From Metallyticus violacea (lineage: Eukaryota > Arthropoda > Insecta > Mantodea > Metallyticidae), in NCBI GenBank assembly GCA_030762175.1, contig CM060834.1, forward strand, positions 32,244,501 through 32,308,500: a stretch of 64,000 nt of DNA, written 5' to 3'. How positions within the stretch are numbered: position 1 is the first letter of the stretch; each line of letters begins with the position of its first letter. The position numbers and the translations under genes are program-made. Shown piece by piece: positions 33,085 through 45,546 of the stretch. Below the pieces are notes generated by a model that saw only the letters and a program-made list of their open reading frames with translations, did no database searches and was not told the origin of the DNA.

Positions 33085-33365
33085 TGCTCCCCTCCCGTAA
33101 ATCTCCAAAAATTGAAATTTTATATATATAAGGGGAATGGCATAGAATGGTACAGAATTGCACTGACCAGCATCCAGAAATTGTAGGTATGCATTAATTC
33201 CAAGGAGGACTGAGGCAGTTGTCAAAATCAAAGATTGTCCTATAGCATATTTTGTCCAATTTCCAAAGATTGTCCAATGAGTATATACAATTTTCATTAT
33301 TGCTCACCTTCCCACTCTTTTGAAAAGTTATTCGTTACAACTCTGAGTGGATTACAAGATGTAGT
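33085..33365. other. Spacer between convergent Tc1 copies
   Basis: AT-rich. A 94-codon minus-strand frame (33013-33297) has no recognised domain. Confidence 0.5.
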
Positions 33366-34345
33366 TCATTCTTCAGGTTGACAAAAAAAAAAGGCTGGAT
33401 ATAAAGGAATATTACTATTATTCTTCATTTTTAATTTTTTTCCAGAGTGAATATCAGCTTGTTGAAAGTACATGAATTCAATGGAGATTTGGAGCATATT
33501 ATAAATGAATGTATTAAGATCAATGAACTTTATACTTTTAGTGGTATACATCACATTCTTCCACAATGGCTTGATAGCATTAAAATAAAATGATTTTGCA
33601 GGCCACTGAGGTCTGTAAACTTCATTCCCATGCTTCTCAAACCAATCTTGGAATGAATGAATGGCGTTTAAAACCCATTTTACTATAGAGGCACCACAGA
33701 CGATGGACACGATGACACATGATGAAATGATATATTGAGAAAGGATTTATTTTTAAGCAAGGAATTGTTCCAGGTCTAGGTTTGGGTACCTCCCTGCATT
33801 TGCCATTTATGGGGACTGAGGAAAACCTGGAAAAAACCTCAGCCAGGGAGGACGGTTCTGGCAGGATTCAAACCTCAGACCTTCCACTCATGAGTCTGCG
33901 CCTTAATGACGTCAGCCACCCATGGCGGTACAAATCTTGGACAATTCCAGCACTATGAATTGGAGACATTTTCATATTGGAAAATGGCATCCCCTTATGA
34001 ACTAATGCCTTTGCCATTGAATGTACCTGGTCACCTAAAATGGTTTCATAGGCCTTGCACATTACCTTTTCTTTCAGTGTGACAATAGATTCCACCAAGT
34101 TCAGTGGTCCAGGTTTTGTGCTCCTTACATCACTGAAATCTTATTTTTGCATCCTTCTGTGTTTAAAGAGATTTGGCAACAGCAGCTCTTTTGTTTATGC
34201 AGTTCATTACACAATGTTTTACTTAACAGTGCATTCTCTAAATGCATAAAGAGCTCATCATCTATTTTAGTGATAGCAGTCTTCTTCAGAGATACAAAAT
34301 TTACAAATGCATAATCAAAACTAGAGAATCCCACACAGTGGACCC
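33366..34345 (-). pseudogene. Tc1-like transposase remnant, minus, split by a SINE
   Basis: The minus strand shows VSLKKTAITKIDDEL and ENALLSKTLCNELHKQ (about 34300-34200), then VESIVTLKEKVMCKAYETIL with GDQVHSMAKAL and SPIHSAGIVQDLY (34098-33935). A SINE1 interrupts, and the protein resumes FQDWFEKHGNEVYRPQWPAK (about 33660-33600) and IKPLWKNV. Same family as the plus copy at 32.4-33.1 kb: both share ETILG-QVHSMAKAL. Confidence 0.82.
33710..33930 (-). mobile_element. SINE1 copy inside the Tc1-like element
   Basis: Reverse complement of SINE1: GATGAAATGATATATTGAGA, GTACCTCCCTGCATTTGCCA, GGGACTGAGGAAAACC, GGAGGACGGTTCTGGCAGGA, ACTCATGAGTCTGCGCCTTA and AGCCACCCATGGC for the head. Gives a relative age: the Tc1 copy came first. 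Confidence 0.87.
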
Positions 34346-34349
34346 AAAT

Positions 34350-36845
34350 TTAATTTCCAGTTGAGATAGTTTCCTAATTGAATTCCCCCCTCCCCAGTTT
34401 TTTCACCCTCAGTTATTAAGGCAAATACCCAGGAAACTTTGGCCGAAAACTTCCTGACACATTATCTTCTATTTTTCATCATGGGACACACTAGATCACA
34501 ATGTCATGACAGCAAAAATAATTATAAAAATAAGTATATAAACTAAAGAAAGTAGAAAAGTGTATATACAATAAGCAACATTAGCATCTTATCAAAAAAA
34601 AGTTCATTGATGCTGTATCAAAAAATTTAATGTTTTGCCAACCATATCAAAATTTTATTAAATAATTGTTTTATTTGGATCTATTTTTAAGAATTATTTT
34701 TCTAAAATGTATTATATTATTTTGTCATTGAATTCTTAAATTAACCATTTCATTAAAGTGTATGAGTAAATTTTATGTATTTATTTTGTTAGTATAATTA
34801 CATTAATGCTATTTTTTTTATAATTTGACCAGTTCTACATTCCTATGTCTATGTGACAAATATATATATTTACAGAATGCTTAATAAACTCAACCATGAA
34901 TTTAAAAAATGTTACTCTTGTGTAAAGAAAATCTATCTTGCAAAGCATGTTGTGCTTTCACTGTATTATATAGTTTACAATGCTTTTAAAATTAATTTTT
35001 TAACAATTTTTTCAACTTCCGAGCTTTTCTATTTCAGATAGCTTTCAGCAAATGATACCGAAATCAAATAGTATACATTGTTCTATCCTTTGGAAAATAC
35101 GTTTAAATGTCCATCATAGTAACATAAAGCTAAGTTAACCATAATAAAGAAGGCCCATTGTACATAATAGGTTGATGTTAAGACAATCATTGCAGTTTTT
35201 ACTTTTCTTTTTTTCCTCCATTCTTTCCCCCTGCTTTAAGCCAGAAACAAACAGACTAGATTACTGGACATCTGACTGATGCTATTTTAAAATCTCAATC
35301 AATCCTTTATACTCTGCCTACCTCAATGTGATAAATGATTAGAATTGGTTTTCATTTGCAGAAAATAAATAGCTTAAAATCGTATGCATGAAAAACTGGA
35401 TCATCGAAATCTAAAACAGCATTTTAGCTGAAAAGCAGAGTAGCAGTCAATTGATGCTGCATTGCAGGGCTTGACAATCTCAGCTAGCATAGTTCTCACT
35501 TTGCAGATCTAAGAACTGAATGAATTATACAAAGATATACTGACAGCAATGGAAAATGCTATGTAAGTTTTATTCATCCTAGACAAATATTATATTATTA
35601 ACATGTACTTTTCATGACATTTTTCGCTTCAATGAGATGGGAAAGGCGGTTAATAAATGAAATGTGATCTGTATTGTTACAACAAAAATAACATGAAACT
35701 AAAACATCTCAATGTAATACGTCATTATCCCAAAGCAATTTACTTTCAATGAAGAAGTGATTAATGCATTATCATTGTGTAAATTTCAAAAAACTAAAAA
35801 TTGCTGCAGTTTTATATTACATTCTACTTTCATTCTTTCAGGTGCAGTCCAACTATGTATTGGAGGTTACAACAATTTTAACACCGCAGATTACCAAAGG
35901 TAACAGTGTGTTCCTTTCCCTTATTAGATCTTTTATCTGGGCTCAAGCTCTTAATGTCAAATTCTAAGAATGAATGTACCACCTCTCTAGTGGGACTTGA
36001 ACCTTACCCCCTCCCCTGCTTAGCAGATGCACACCATGTTGAATACATTAAAGTCCTCCAAATTCCTTAAAATATATTGCAAGTTCCAATGTTTTTCTTT
36101 AAAATCTGAAAATGGGCATGAGGGAACAAACATTATATATTATATTAAAGTCATTGTTTGCAGGTATAAAATAATTTAACTATTGTTATTGCAGGTATAA
36201 TTTAATTTAACTAAAGTTATTGCTCCCTTGATCACTTCCAACTATTTAATTTTTCTCATACACCTGTTTCCCAGCAGCGATTTAAGGGAAAGTAATGCAG
36301 GTTCTTTAGTCACTATTGCAAGACAAGTCTTTTCTGAAAGTGTTTTATTATAATAACAAAGTGCTGGATGCTGCCACACCTTTCAATAGCACAACATACA
36401 TTTAATAATTGCAATAATGAAGAGTGAGTGAACTGTCTTTATAAAATTGCGAAATAGTTTCTTGTTACCCTTAAGGTCTAAAAGGTGCGGTAAATGTCTT
36501 TCTGTAGAAGACAGCGCCGAAATGTCACTGTATTTTAAAAGGTATTCATTACCAATATGAACAATATTCCACATTTAAAGGATGTCATAAGAGATAAAAC
36601 ACCTTTACTCTACACAGCACTGCGAATAAAATTTATACAATATATACATCATTGGCAACGTTAATTATTTCTTATATTAACAGCATTCTTGCCGGTGTAC
36701 TTTACTCACATTTAGAACACATATTTTCACTTTAATTTATTTTCTTTATTATCTGTTTTCGTAAAAATGCATTAACTTATATGACACATATCAACAATAA
36801 CGAAAACTGTCACATACCGGTAAAGACAAATTTATTTGACAACCT
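34350..36845. other. Unassigned intergenic or 5'UTR-intron sequence
   Basis: AT-rich with no recognised gene. A B-box-like sequence on the minus strand (GGTTCAAGTCC near 35993-36003) lacks a clear A-box. Two near-identical GCAGGTATAA-T-TAATTTAACTA segments at about 36161 and 36192 are a small tandem duplication. Confidence 0.4.
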
Positions 36846-36849
36846 ACCT

Positions 36850-36975
36850 CTCACAGCAACCTCATTGGACTATCGCCATGTTGGGCTGCCTGGCGACCCA
36901 AATGAAGAACGATATGATCACGGCGTGATTAACTACTATCTAGATCCCGTACCTGCCTTTACAGCACTGTGGTAA
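36850..36975 (-). promoter_or_regulatory. Candidate CpG-containing promoter / noncoding first exon
   Basis: This stretch has several CpGs in an otherwise CpG-poor window. On the minus strand it reads CAACATGGCGATAGTCC, close to the AACATGGCG element (YY1-like) seen around many start sites, then a donor-like GAGAG|GTAGGT at 36848/36847. It could be a noncoding first exon of Gld2, about 7.8 kb upstream of the ATG. A 64-codon plus-strand reading across it has no recognisable domain. Speculative without transcript data. Confidence 0.25.
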
Positions 36976-37475
36976 ATAACAGAATTTTTCCCAATATATA
37001 ATTTTGAAGTTGAACTCTATTTTACTAAAAAATCTATTTGTTGAAGAATGTAAGTTATTAAATGATATCACAGTTTGAATTAATTGATCAAAATGGCCAA
37101 TGTAGAAAGAAAGTTCAAAATTTATTGTAATTGCAATGAATTGTGTTTTGTTGGACATTCTGGCTTATTTTCAACGTATGAGAAATATGACAGTTGAAAC
37201 TGACATGATTGAGACGGAATGCTGAGATTTAAGCAAAATATTAATCATTAAATACGTACAAGCAGACGCGCGAACCACATTACTATATTTACTTATATTA
37301 AGGGTGCGAACAAAGGTTTATGACAGTCATATGTGGAAAGCACCAAAAAGTGACTAGAAAATACTAAAATAAATAAATAGATATTATTGGATATGGCAGA
37401 TTTACGAAAATTATAATTTTTATGAAATACGCACAAGTTAACATGTTTGCTGATTTGTTTTTAATGGCTGAAATA
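36976..37475. other. Unassigned stretch between CpG-rich segments
   Basis: AT-rich, with one CpG cluster near 37255-37275 (CGTACAAGCAGACGCGCGAA). No gene recognised. Confidence 0.4.
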
Positions 37476-37479
37476 GTAA

Positions 37480-37615
37480 AGTTATGAGAGGCATAGGGTT
37501 ACGCCTATTCGGCTGTTTTGGAGCCAACGCACTGGGCGCAATGTTTTGCGACTTCCTTGAAAGGCGAGGAGGTAGGAGGGGCTCATCCTCTGAATACCTA
37601 AATGTCGCGAATAGA
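37480..37615. promoter_or_regulatory. CpG-rich segment, possible promoter or exon
   Basis: About 135 bp is clearly richer in CpG than its surroundings and sits just before the LINE that begins near 37.7 kb. In a genome depleted of CpG this may mark a constitutively unmethylated promoter or a coding exon. Both strands have short open frames here, without recognisable domains. The plus frame runs on into LINE sequence, so it should not be read as one gene. Confidence 0.25.
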
Positions 37616-38079
37616 TTTTTAAAATATATTATAAAACACAGCCAAAGATTCCAAATTGAACAAATTAATAGCAGTTGCAAATTTGCTTATTTTTTGGTAC
37701 ATTTTATGCTGTGTGAGATGACCACGCACTTGTGCAATGTTCATTATGCTGACAGCAATGATCACTTATTTTGGATAAGGAGATCACTTGTTCACCTAGG
37801 TAGAGATAATTTTACTGTACATAGCCTGCACTTGAATTCTAGAGGCAAAAAGCAGCTTTCGCTCCTTATTGCTGACAGAATCAAGGGTAAGATTCCTGTT
37901 GTTATAAATATTCAAGGTCCCATTTTTTAGGATAAAGACACCTGATACAGGCCAGAAATTCATCAAGTCAAACTTAATAATAGTTAATGTTAAATCAAAT
38001 GACAATCATATCAATGATCATGATAGCACAGAAAATAAAGTAAAATTGAAGAGTATTCAACAAGCAATAAAAAATCTCA

Positions 38080-38791
38080 AAACATTAGAGGACTTAAAAG
38101 CAAAACAGATGAATTATTAAACTGCTTAACTTGTGACAATATAAAACCACATATTATCTGCCTATCTGAACATCATTTGAAACAACAGGAATTATCACAA
38201 TTGTCATTACATGGTTATTGTTTGGGAGCAGGAGCTTCAAGAAAAAAACTAACTAACGGAGGAGTTTGCATTTATGTCGGGCAGGATGTACCATATAAAA
38301 CATTAGAGGTATCAAAATTTAATTCAGAACAGGACATTGAATTATGCACAATCCAATCGTACAAAAATAATTATAATTGCTATTTAGGAAACTTTGAATC
38401 TTTCTTGATGAAGCTTGAAGATACCTTAAACTTTTTATTTAAGCCTAAACATGAAATAATTATATGTGGAGACATAAACATTGATTACTTAATGCCAAGT
38501 GTAAAAATGAATCGACCGAATTCCCTTCTAACTGCATATAATATGGTTCATACAATTAACTTTCCCACCAAGATTGATAAAAACTCTAGCACAGCAATAG
38601 ATAATGTATTTGTAAATTTAGACAAACTGTCATTATATTCTGTGTCTTCATTGATCAATGGTCTCTCTGACCATGATGCTCAAGTAATAATGAAAAACAA
38701 TTCTACAATAAAACTCAAAGAATGTTATAGATATATAAAATATAGAGATATTAATGATGCTAACCTGAATAAAATGGCGGAGACTCTTTGA
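38080..38791 (+). pseudogene. LINE ORF2 endonuclease domain (interrupted)
   Basis: An apurinic-endonuclease-like domain that nicks target DNA for target-primed reverse transcription. The frame is open from about 38080 to a premature TGA at 38789-38791. Catalytic features are visible: N in NIRGLK, E in CLSEHHL, D and N in GDINID, and SDH. After the stop the frame continues as QESWNSVYSANDVNSKFNNF, then shifts near 38945, so the link to the reverse transcriptase is broken. Confidence 0.85.
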
Positions 38792-39265
38792 CAAGAATCA
38801 TGGAATAGTGTTTACAGTGCAAATGATGTTAATAGTAAATTCAACAATTTTTTACATATTTTTAAATTGCATTTTGAAGCATATTTCCCACTAAAAATTA
38901 AAAAAAGAAGTTATAATATGAGCAGGGAATGGTTAACCCAAGGAATTAAATATCTTGTCAACATAAAAGACAATTATATAATGAGCAAAAGCTCAGTAAA
39001 GACCCTAAATTAAAAATACATTTTAGAAAGTATTGTAAGATATTAGGAAAGCCATAAAAGCAGCGAAAGGTCTCCATTACCAAACATTATCAATCAGTCA
39101 AAAAACTACTTGGAATATAATAAAACAAGAAACAGGCAAAAATCTGCAACAAGACAATCCAATAATCTTAAATATTAACAATCAACAGATACAACACCCT
39201 GCAGATGTAGCAAATAAGTTTAATGATTACTTTCTTAAGTAACAAAAATTTAAATTTATATTCTG

Positions 39266-40925
39266 GTGATAAAAGATGCTTTAATAATTTTACAATCATC
39301 AACTCCCCCTCATAATAATGAATTCAAACCAGGTATCACTACCCCACTAGAAATTAGTAATATCATTAGGAAACTAAAATCAAAAAACTCTTCTGGCTAT
39401 GATGAGATCAACAGCAAAGTCATAAAGGCCTGTGCAAAGGAAATTAGACCTCGCTTAGTCACTTGCGTAATGAATCTTTAACATTGGGTGTTATTTCCTG
39501 AGAGGCTAAAACATTCAATAGTGAGGCCTCTGTACAAAAAGGGAGAAAAGATAAATGTCTCTAATTATAGACCTATAGCTATTTCACCTACATTTTCTAA
39601 GGTGTTTGAGAAAGTAATGTACAATAGGCTTTACCATTACCTTGAAAGTAACAATATTCTAGTTAGTGATCAGTTTGGCTTTAGAAAAGGAATTTCAACA
39701 GAAAATGCAATCTATAAACTCACTAATGAAAATTTAACTGCCTTTAATGAAAGAGCACATGTAGGAGGAATATTTTGTGACTTAGCTAAGGCTTTTGACT
39801 GTGTCAATCATGACATTCTGATAGATAAATTAGCTTTCTATGTAATAAAAAACCAATATTTAAAATGGTTTATATCCTACCTTGACAAAAGAAAACAAAA
39901 AGTAGTGATAAATTGTCCCTTCAATAATAAAAACAATGCATCGGAGTGGGGAATGATTAACCATGGAGTGCCTCAAGGATCTGTTCTGGGTCCTCTTCTT
40001 TTTCTAATATGTATAAATGACCTCTCCTTATCTATCCAAGATGTAGGAAATGCTGTTCTATTTGCAGGTGACACAAGCATATTGATAAATGGAAAGAGAC
40101 TTAATGATTGTGCCATTAAATTAAATTTGGTTCTCAGTTCATTGTGTGTATGGTTCAAAGCAAACAAATTGTCTCTAAATCTAGATAAAACAAATGTTAT
40201 GAAATTCATTACTCACAGATCTCCAGATCCACAATTACAGATAGGATATTATAACAGTGTACTTTCACAAACCAAATATATTAAATTCCTTGGTTTAATA
40301 ATTGATAACCATCTGAATTGGAAAGATCACATTGATCTTATTACACCTAAACTAAGCAGTGCATGCTATGCAATAATTGCATTAGTAATGTTAGAGTCAA
40401 TTAAGACTTTAAAACTAGTTTATTATGCTTATTTCAACTCAATAATGAAGTACGGTCCAATATTTTGGGGAAATTCAGTTAAAAGTGAATGTTTCTTCCT
40501 GTTACAGAAAAAAGTCATGAATAATTGCTGGTACACACAGCAGACATTCATATAGAAACCTCTTTAGGAAATTTGAAATTTTAACTCTTCCTTGCGAATA
40601 TATTTTATCCCGCATGAACTTTTATATAAGAAATAAACAAAAATTTGTTTAAAATCAAAACATACATGACAAGAATACTAGACAAAAAGTAAATCTACAT
40701 CGCCCAATTTCAGCACTTTCATGCCATCAAAAAGGCATTTTTTATGAGTGCATTTTAGTATATAATGCTCTTCCCTCTAGCCTAAAAGCTTTAATAAACA
40801 ATGACAATGCCTTTAAATCTGCTCTTAGAAAATAACTATGTAAAAAGGCCCATTATTCTGTAAAGGAATATATGAGTGACAATATTATACTGCACAACAT
40901 ATTAATGTACATGTAAATATGTATT
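39266..40925 (+). pseudogene. LINE ORF2 reverse transcriptase (mutated active site)
   Basis: RT blocks in order: LKSKNSSGYDEINSKVIKAC (39380 on), a stop near 39480, then KHSIVRPLYKKGEKINVSNY, RPIAISPTFSKVFEKVMYNR, DQFGFRKGISTENAIYKL, motif A FCDLAKAFDCVNHDIL, motif B NHGVPQGSVLGPLLFLI, and motif C LFAGDTSILI, where the usual FADD has become FAGD (40061-40072), losing a catalytic Asp. C-terminal fragments run on out of frame to about 40915 (FEILTLPCEYILSRMNFYI, YNALPSSLKAL). The domain ends in a stop at 40553-40555 in the main frame. Confidence 0.9.
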
Positions 40926-41149
40926 AATAAAAATTGCATGATTGATTTGTCTGTTTTTGGTGTTGGTTGAGTTGTTCTAGTGTTCTTTTTATTTTTATTG
41001 TAATTATTTATGTAGATGCAAACAAATTTTTGTAAATACAGATTGAAAACTACTGTGGTAATTGTATATGACAAGTTCAATGTTTGTAGATCTCTGTGGC
41101 TGCTCTACGAACTCACTGAATGCTCCGAGAACTAAACTAAACTAAAATA

Positions 41150-42165
41150 TTGGGATCATGCAGCACATACTTTTATGAAGATTTCACAACTACTCCCTGG
41201 ATTATTTTATAAGATTTTATCACTACTTATTCCAAAACCACCTAGGGTTAATTTGTCACATGATTATAACCTATTATTGCTATATTAGAAATTCAGAAAA
41301 TGAAATTAATGCTGTACACACCAAATTATCAGCTAACATTTGCTTCAGTTTTACATGTTAGCCTAAATAATTAACCCCCCATTTCACTTGGTTTCTTAAA
41401 CATGCAACTATAAAGTGGAAATTTTGGTGTGTATATTTATTTTCTTTTCACGTGTGATGCCAGCCCAATTGCCATTTCATTTTATTTATTATATTATCAC
41501 AAAAGGATAGATGTACTCATTTGCATCAATTCACCATTTGGAGAGTATTGTCATATACCCTTATCAAAACTTAGCACAATAAATTAAATGCCTTGGAAAC
41601 TTGGTACTTTTATTAAGAACAATTATTTAATTAATTGCATTTACCTAATTATTTACATGTTCTACATTCTTTGGCCTACGACTTACTTGGACAATCTGTT
41701 TTAGCCTATGCTAAAGGGGCAGGTCATTCTTCCTAGTTTTAATTAAGCCTTGAGAGGTGGCATGGTATATTTTCTACTCTCACCCAATTTTACTTGCAAA
41801 TTGTAGCAAACAATGCATCTTACCTTTCCCTGCATTCTTTGCCTTTTGATAGAGATAATTAACACAGCATAATCCTAGAAAACCACTTATTTGTGATCTT
41901 GTGCTGGAAGGAATACAGAAAATACCCCTTGCAATTTCTCCTGTTATCTATTTTGTGCTTCTAGTCCAGCAGGTTTCTCTAGTTCCAGTAAGTGTCCTGT
42001 TCTGTTTTAGAAAGAATGAAATGTTATTAGTTGTATTTTTAGTTCAGTTTATTTCCTGGAGCTTTCAGTGAGTCCAGCAAGCCGTCATAGAGACCTACGA
42101 ATATAGAACTTGTCATAAAGTGTGTTTATTCACTTTGAATATATCAATTTTTTTAATAATTTATT
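41150..42165. other. Unassigned, AT-rich
   Basis: No gene or element recognised between the LINE tail and the piggyBac remnant. Confidence 0.5.
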
Positions 42166-42174
42166 ATGAGTTAT

Positions 42175-42965
42175 GAGGAACATCAAGATGGATTACTAGA
42201 CTAATAAAGGCTCTCCTAGTGATATTGTGAAAAAACTAATTGAACTCATTTCAAAGATTTGTTGTAATGTCAATTTTGACAATTTGTTCACTAGCATCCC
42301 ATTAGAATAAGAGTTACTCAGATCTCATAAAGTTTTAGTTGTTGATACAGTGGGAAAAATAAAAAGGAAAAATCTCAGAATTCCAGAACATGAAAAATAA
42401 GGAAGAATTGAGCAGCTCATGCATTTTCAGAGAGAGAACTTTGGTGTCATACATCCTGAAAAAAGAAAATTCACAACAGTGCAATTACAAAGAATATGAA
42501 AATGAGAAAATAACTGGAAATAATCTTTTATGAAACAAAAGGAGGTGATGATGACACAATGGGTCATAATCTGTATCTAGAAAATTTATTCACTGGTCTC
42601 TCACCACATTTTCTTTTATGCTGAATATCAGTGGAATAAATTCACAAATTTTTGCCCAGACTAATACTGGACTCACTGAAATTAGATGGAAATGTTTGAT
42701 AATACTTGCATTCAGTCTTATTCATAAACATATACAACATTGAGTAACCACACCACTCTACCAAAACTTCTAATTAAGAAAATACAAAAATTTATCAGTA
42801 CAACAAAGCTAGAAAATAACAATAAAGACTCCCTACAGAAGAGAAGAGGTATAACATATGCACAAGAGAGGTAGACAGAAAACCAAAACTTTCATGTGTA
42901 AAATGCTAGCAGTAGGTATGCAAAGATCATGTGCAATTGTGTTTAAAAGCTAGCAATAACTTATG
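42175..42965 (+). pseudogene. piggyBac-like transposase remnant
   Basis: Frames shift, but plus-strand fragments follow piggyBac order: VNFDNLFTSIPLE (second catalytic region, T-DNFFTS-PLA), VVDTVGKIKRKNLRIPEH (G-T-RKNKREIP), a FYETKGGDDDT segment (YN-TKGGVD), LNISGINSQIFAQTNTGLTE (the N-AGINS block) and CLIILAFSLIHKHIQH, ending with a Cys-containing stretch CKMLAVGMQRSCAIVF that may be the remains of the C-terminal ring/zinc domain. Many stops. Confidence 0.72.
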
Positions 42966-42969
42966 TTTT

Positions 42970-44625
42970 TGGGCTATTGTCAAGAAAATAACATTCACTG
43001 ATATTTTATTTGTATGTCAATGAAGTGAAAAAAGTGTTTCATGTTTGCATCACATCACTTGCTGGTTCTTGGGATTTGTTAAAGTAGTGTGTTAATATTA
43101 GCTGCATTATTTTTGTATGGTCAACGATGACATTTATACTAAACTTGCTTGCAGGTAAATACAAGCAATAAATAGGCAAAAAAGTGTCATTTATCTGATT
43201 CCCATAAAAAGATATATTACTGGAGTCAGTAGTGAACCTGATCAACCTCTAATATAGGAAACATATGCACCACTCTTTCACAGTTAAGCAACTAACAGGA
43301 CACTAAAAGACCTATGTCCTTAATTAACTGCACATCTCAGAGATAAATGTCAATCTCTGCTTTTAACATTCATTTTGCATTCTCTTTTCTTTCTTCAATC
43401 ATATTCACCTTATAGTCCTGGGTAATGCTGTATTAACATACTGCTCCTGTCTCCCTTTAAACCTTTAGCCCACCTGTGTGATAGAATAGATTCCAGCAAA
43501 TTATGTAATTCAATTAGTTTTCATTAATGCAAATATTTATCATTAAGATATTATACCTTCCAGGTGTCAAATTTGTGCTCTTAACAAAATTTTGAATTAG
43601 CAATTAAATTACAAGTATTATTAATATTGACTTTAAATAAAAGGGAGTGAAAAAACCCAGCTAAATATAGGGATATTAAATGAGAAATTGACAATGAACC
43701 ATATAAATGTAGCAGTATTCTTTCACCACTCCATATTATTCTCACTTTATTATCCAAAGCCATCAAGTTTCCTATAAATGCTCTTACTTCAATGCTATTG
43801 CTTTGGTGATATTTAAATTCTAATCACAGTTACTTTATGATTCTGAAATCTTGGTTATACTACTTGTATGCTGTCTAAAAAGAGCAATCAATTTAGCAGT
43901 TTGTTACAGAACTTATGTTATAAATGATTTAAACTTATGAATCACCCAGAATCAATGATTTGGCAAAATAAAATTCTCATCTATGATACATACAACTTTC
44001 AGTTCTTAATACCTGATGATAATGGTTGCTTGCTTTCATTATGAACCTATTCCAAACCTACTGTGCTTTCCAGATAAAATTTATTACGCATATAAATTTA
44101 TCAATCAATCAAGCTTTTTACCTCTACTGTATACAAAACTTTGGTCATCCCACAATGAATCTAATGCAAACTATAAAGCTTCATGAAAAAGTTCAGTAAT
44201 GTTCTTATAGTCATGTATTGCTGTATTATATGAATATATTCACCAATCAATTCTATATTATGTAACTCTAAAAGATGGAGTGATGGACATTTTGTTAACC
44301 TATTCTAGCTGCTTTACAGTTAGTGACTGATCAATCTTCATTCAAGGAATGCCATTACTTCATTTCAAGTCATGTTTTTGCCCATAGCCATTCTCATCTA
44401 TGCACAAAGTATGAACTGCTCAAAAATTTTGCAATTGTGGTTTCATACATGTCACAGATATTTAGGAACATTCCATAAAAGCGGGTCATTCGGATACAGG
44501 TTGAAAATTCTAAAATTTATGCCTTTAATCATAAAAATCCACAATAGGCATTAGAAATGCTGATCATTTTAAGCATCTTTTGCTTGCATTTGAAGTGTAA
44601 CAATAGTATACTGATAATATAAAAT
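42970..44625. other. Unassigned, AT-rich
   Basis: No gene or element recognised. Short frames have no domain. Confidence 0.5.
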
Positions 44626-44628
44626 TTA

Positions 44629-44918
44629 TAATTAAAATCATTTTATGATTGAGTTGAACTACACAATCTTATTGGCTCCACTTACTTGTTTAAATTTAAT
44701 ACATGTTTCACAGACTGTTATCCACATCACAGCTAACCGTTGACTTCTGGATAATTCATTATGCTTTGGGGATGTACATGCTGCTCCAGGAAGGTGTTGA
44801 GTCAATGGTTAGCTGACAATGCAGACAAAGGTCTGTGAAACATGTACTAAATTTAAACAAGTGAAGTGGAGTCAATAAGAGTGTGTAGTTTGACTCAACC
44901 ATAAAATGATCTTAATTA
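44629..44918. repeat. Penelope-derived palindrome, family B, about 290 bp
   Basis: Arms at about 44629-44744 and 44801-44918 are imperfect inverse copies: the left begins TAATTAAAATCATTTTATGA and the right ends TCATAAAATGATCTTAATTA in the inverse sense. The spacer has TGGATAATTCATTATGCTTT, shared with the element at 52.4 kb. Each arm carries GAAACATGTA and the family B terminus GAGTTGAACTACAC. Confidence 0.82.
44809..44850 (+). ncRNA. Hammerhead-like core, mutated (family B tail)
   Basis: TTAG and CTAA form stem I (44809-44812 with 44847-44850). Stem II is GCAGAC/GTCTGT. GAAA is at 44837-44840 and site GTA at 44844-44846. The conserved box reads CTGACAA rather than CTGANGA, so cleavage is not expected. 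Confidence 0.45.
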
Positions 44919-44919
44919 T

Positions 44920-45450
44920 TTGATTAGCTTCACTGAAAAGTTCCAATTAGCATTTCAAGTTAAAATAACTCTTACTGACATATAATAGGTACATGTAGGT
45001 TAAGAAGTTAAACCATTAATGGCAGTTTAGAAGTTAGAGGTAAGGAGGGAGAGTCATGTCTTCAGAAACTTCTAAGACATAAATCTTGTCTTAATAGTCT
45101 TAGCAAATTTTCTAGATTTGTTGAACTTTGGATCAATAAATAGTAATAGAAAAATGTGTAAATTAGTTATTTTGCTTTTGACTGCATTTATTTGCTTGTT
45201 TTAATTGCTGTATTATAAGTTAGAAGTATTGTATCTACATGTAAAACTATTGGAAAAATAAATTCAATTCAACTCAATAAAATACAGCTATTTGTTAAAA
45301 AATGCAGGGTATAATGCTATTTTTAAAAATATTAAGTTATTTTACTGCAAGACTTTTAAGGAGCTTTTGGATTTGATTTCTGAAAACATGCTCATTAATT
45401 CAATTAAATGTACTTATGAAGCTGTTGACAATGGAGTGGTATATATATAT
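44920..45450. other. Unassigned, AT-rich; TA repeat at its end
   Basis: Nothing recognised other than a (TA)n tract at about 45440-45455. Confidence 0.5.
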
Positions 45451-45509
45451 ATATAAACAATGAAATACAGTTTTTTTTCACACTAACTCCATTCACTTAC
45501 ATAAAATTT

Positions 45510-45546
45510 GGACATATGTTTCGGGAGCGATCCCTCCCATCTTCAG
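45510..45546 (-). ncRNA. Hammerhead-ribozyme-like core (left arm, family D)
   Basis: Mirror of the core in the right arm: minus-strand CTGAAGA at 45546-45540, stem II GGGAG/CTCCC, GAAA, and GTC at about 45513-45511. The weak stem I is shared with the other arm. Confidence 0.42.

Larger units (their letters stand above)
37690..41147 (+). mobile_element. Degenerate Jockey/CR1-type LINE
   Basis: A near full-length but dead non-LTR retrotransposon. A remnant of ORF1 ends NFTVHSLHLNSRGKKQLSLL (about 37810-37870), the HGLHLN..GK block of esterase/SGNH-type ORF1 proteins. ORF2 encodes an AP-endonuclease (NIRGLKSKTDE near 38080, CLSEHHL near 38160, GDINID near 38470, SDHDAQVI near 38680), then a reverse transcriptase. 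The 3' end is an AACTAAACTAAACTAAA tail at about 41131-41147. Exact 5' boundary is uncertain. Confidence 0.9.

Noticed and set aside
37484..37930. 148-codon open frame as a host gene
   Set aside because: Only the end matches LINE ORF1 (SLHLNSRGK); the start is non-homologous CpG-rich sequence, so it is a chance fusion at the element boundary.
45439..45456. TA tract as a regulatory element
   Set aside because: Simple repeat, one of several in the window, with no associated gene.
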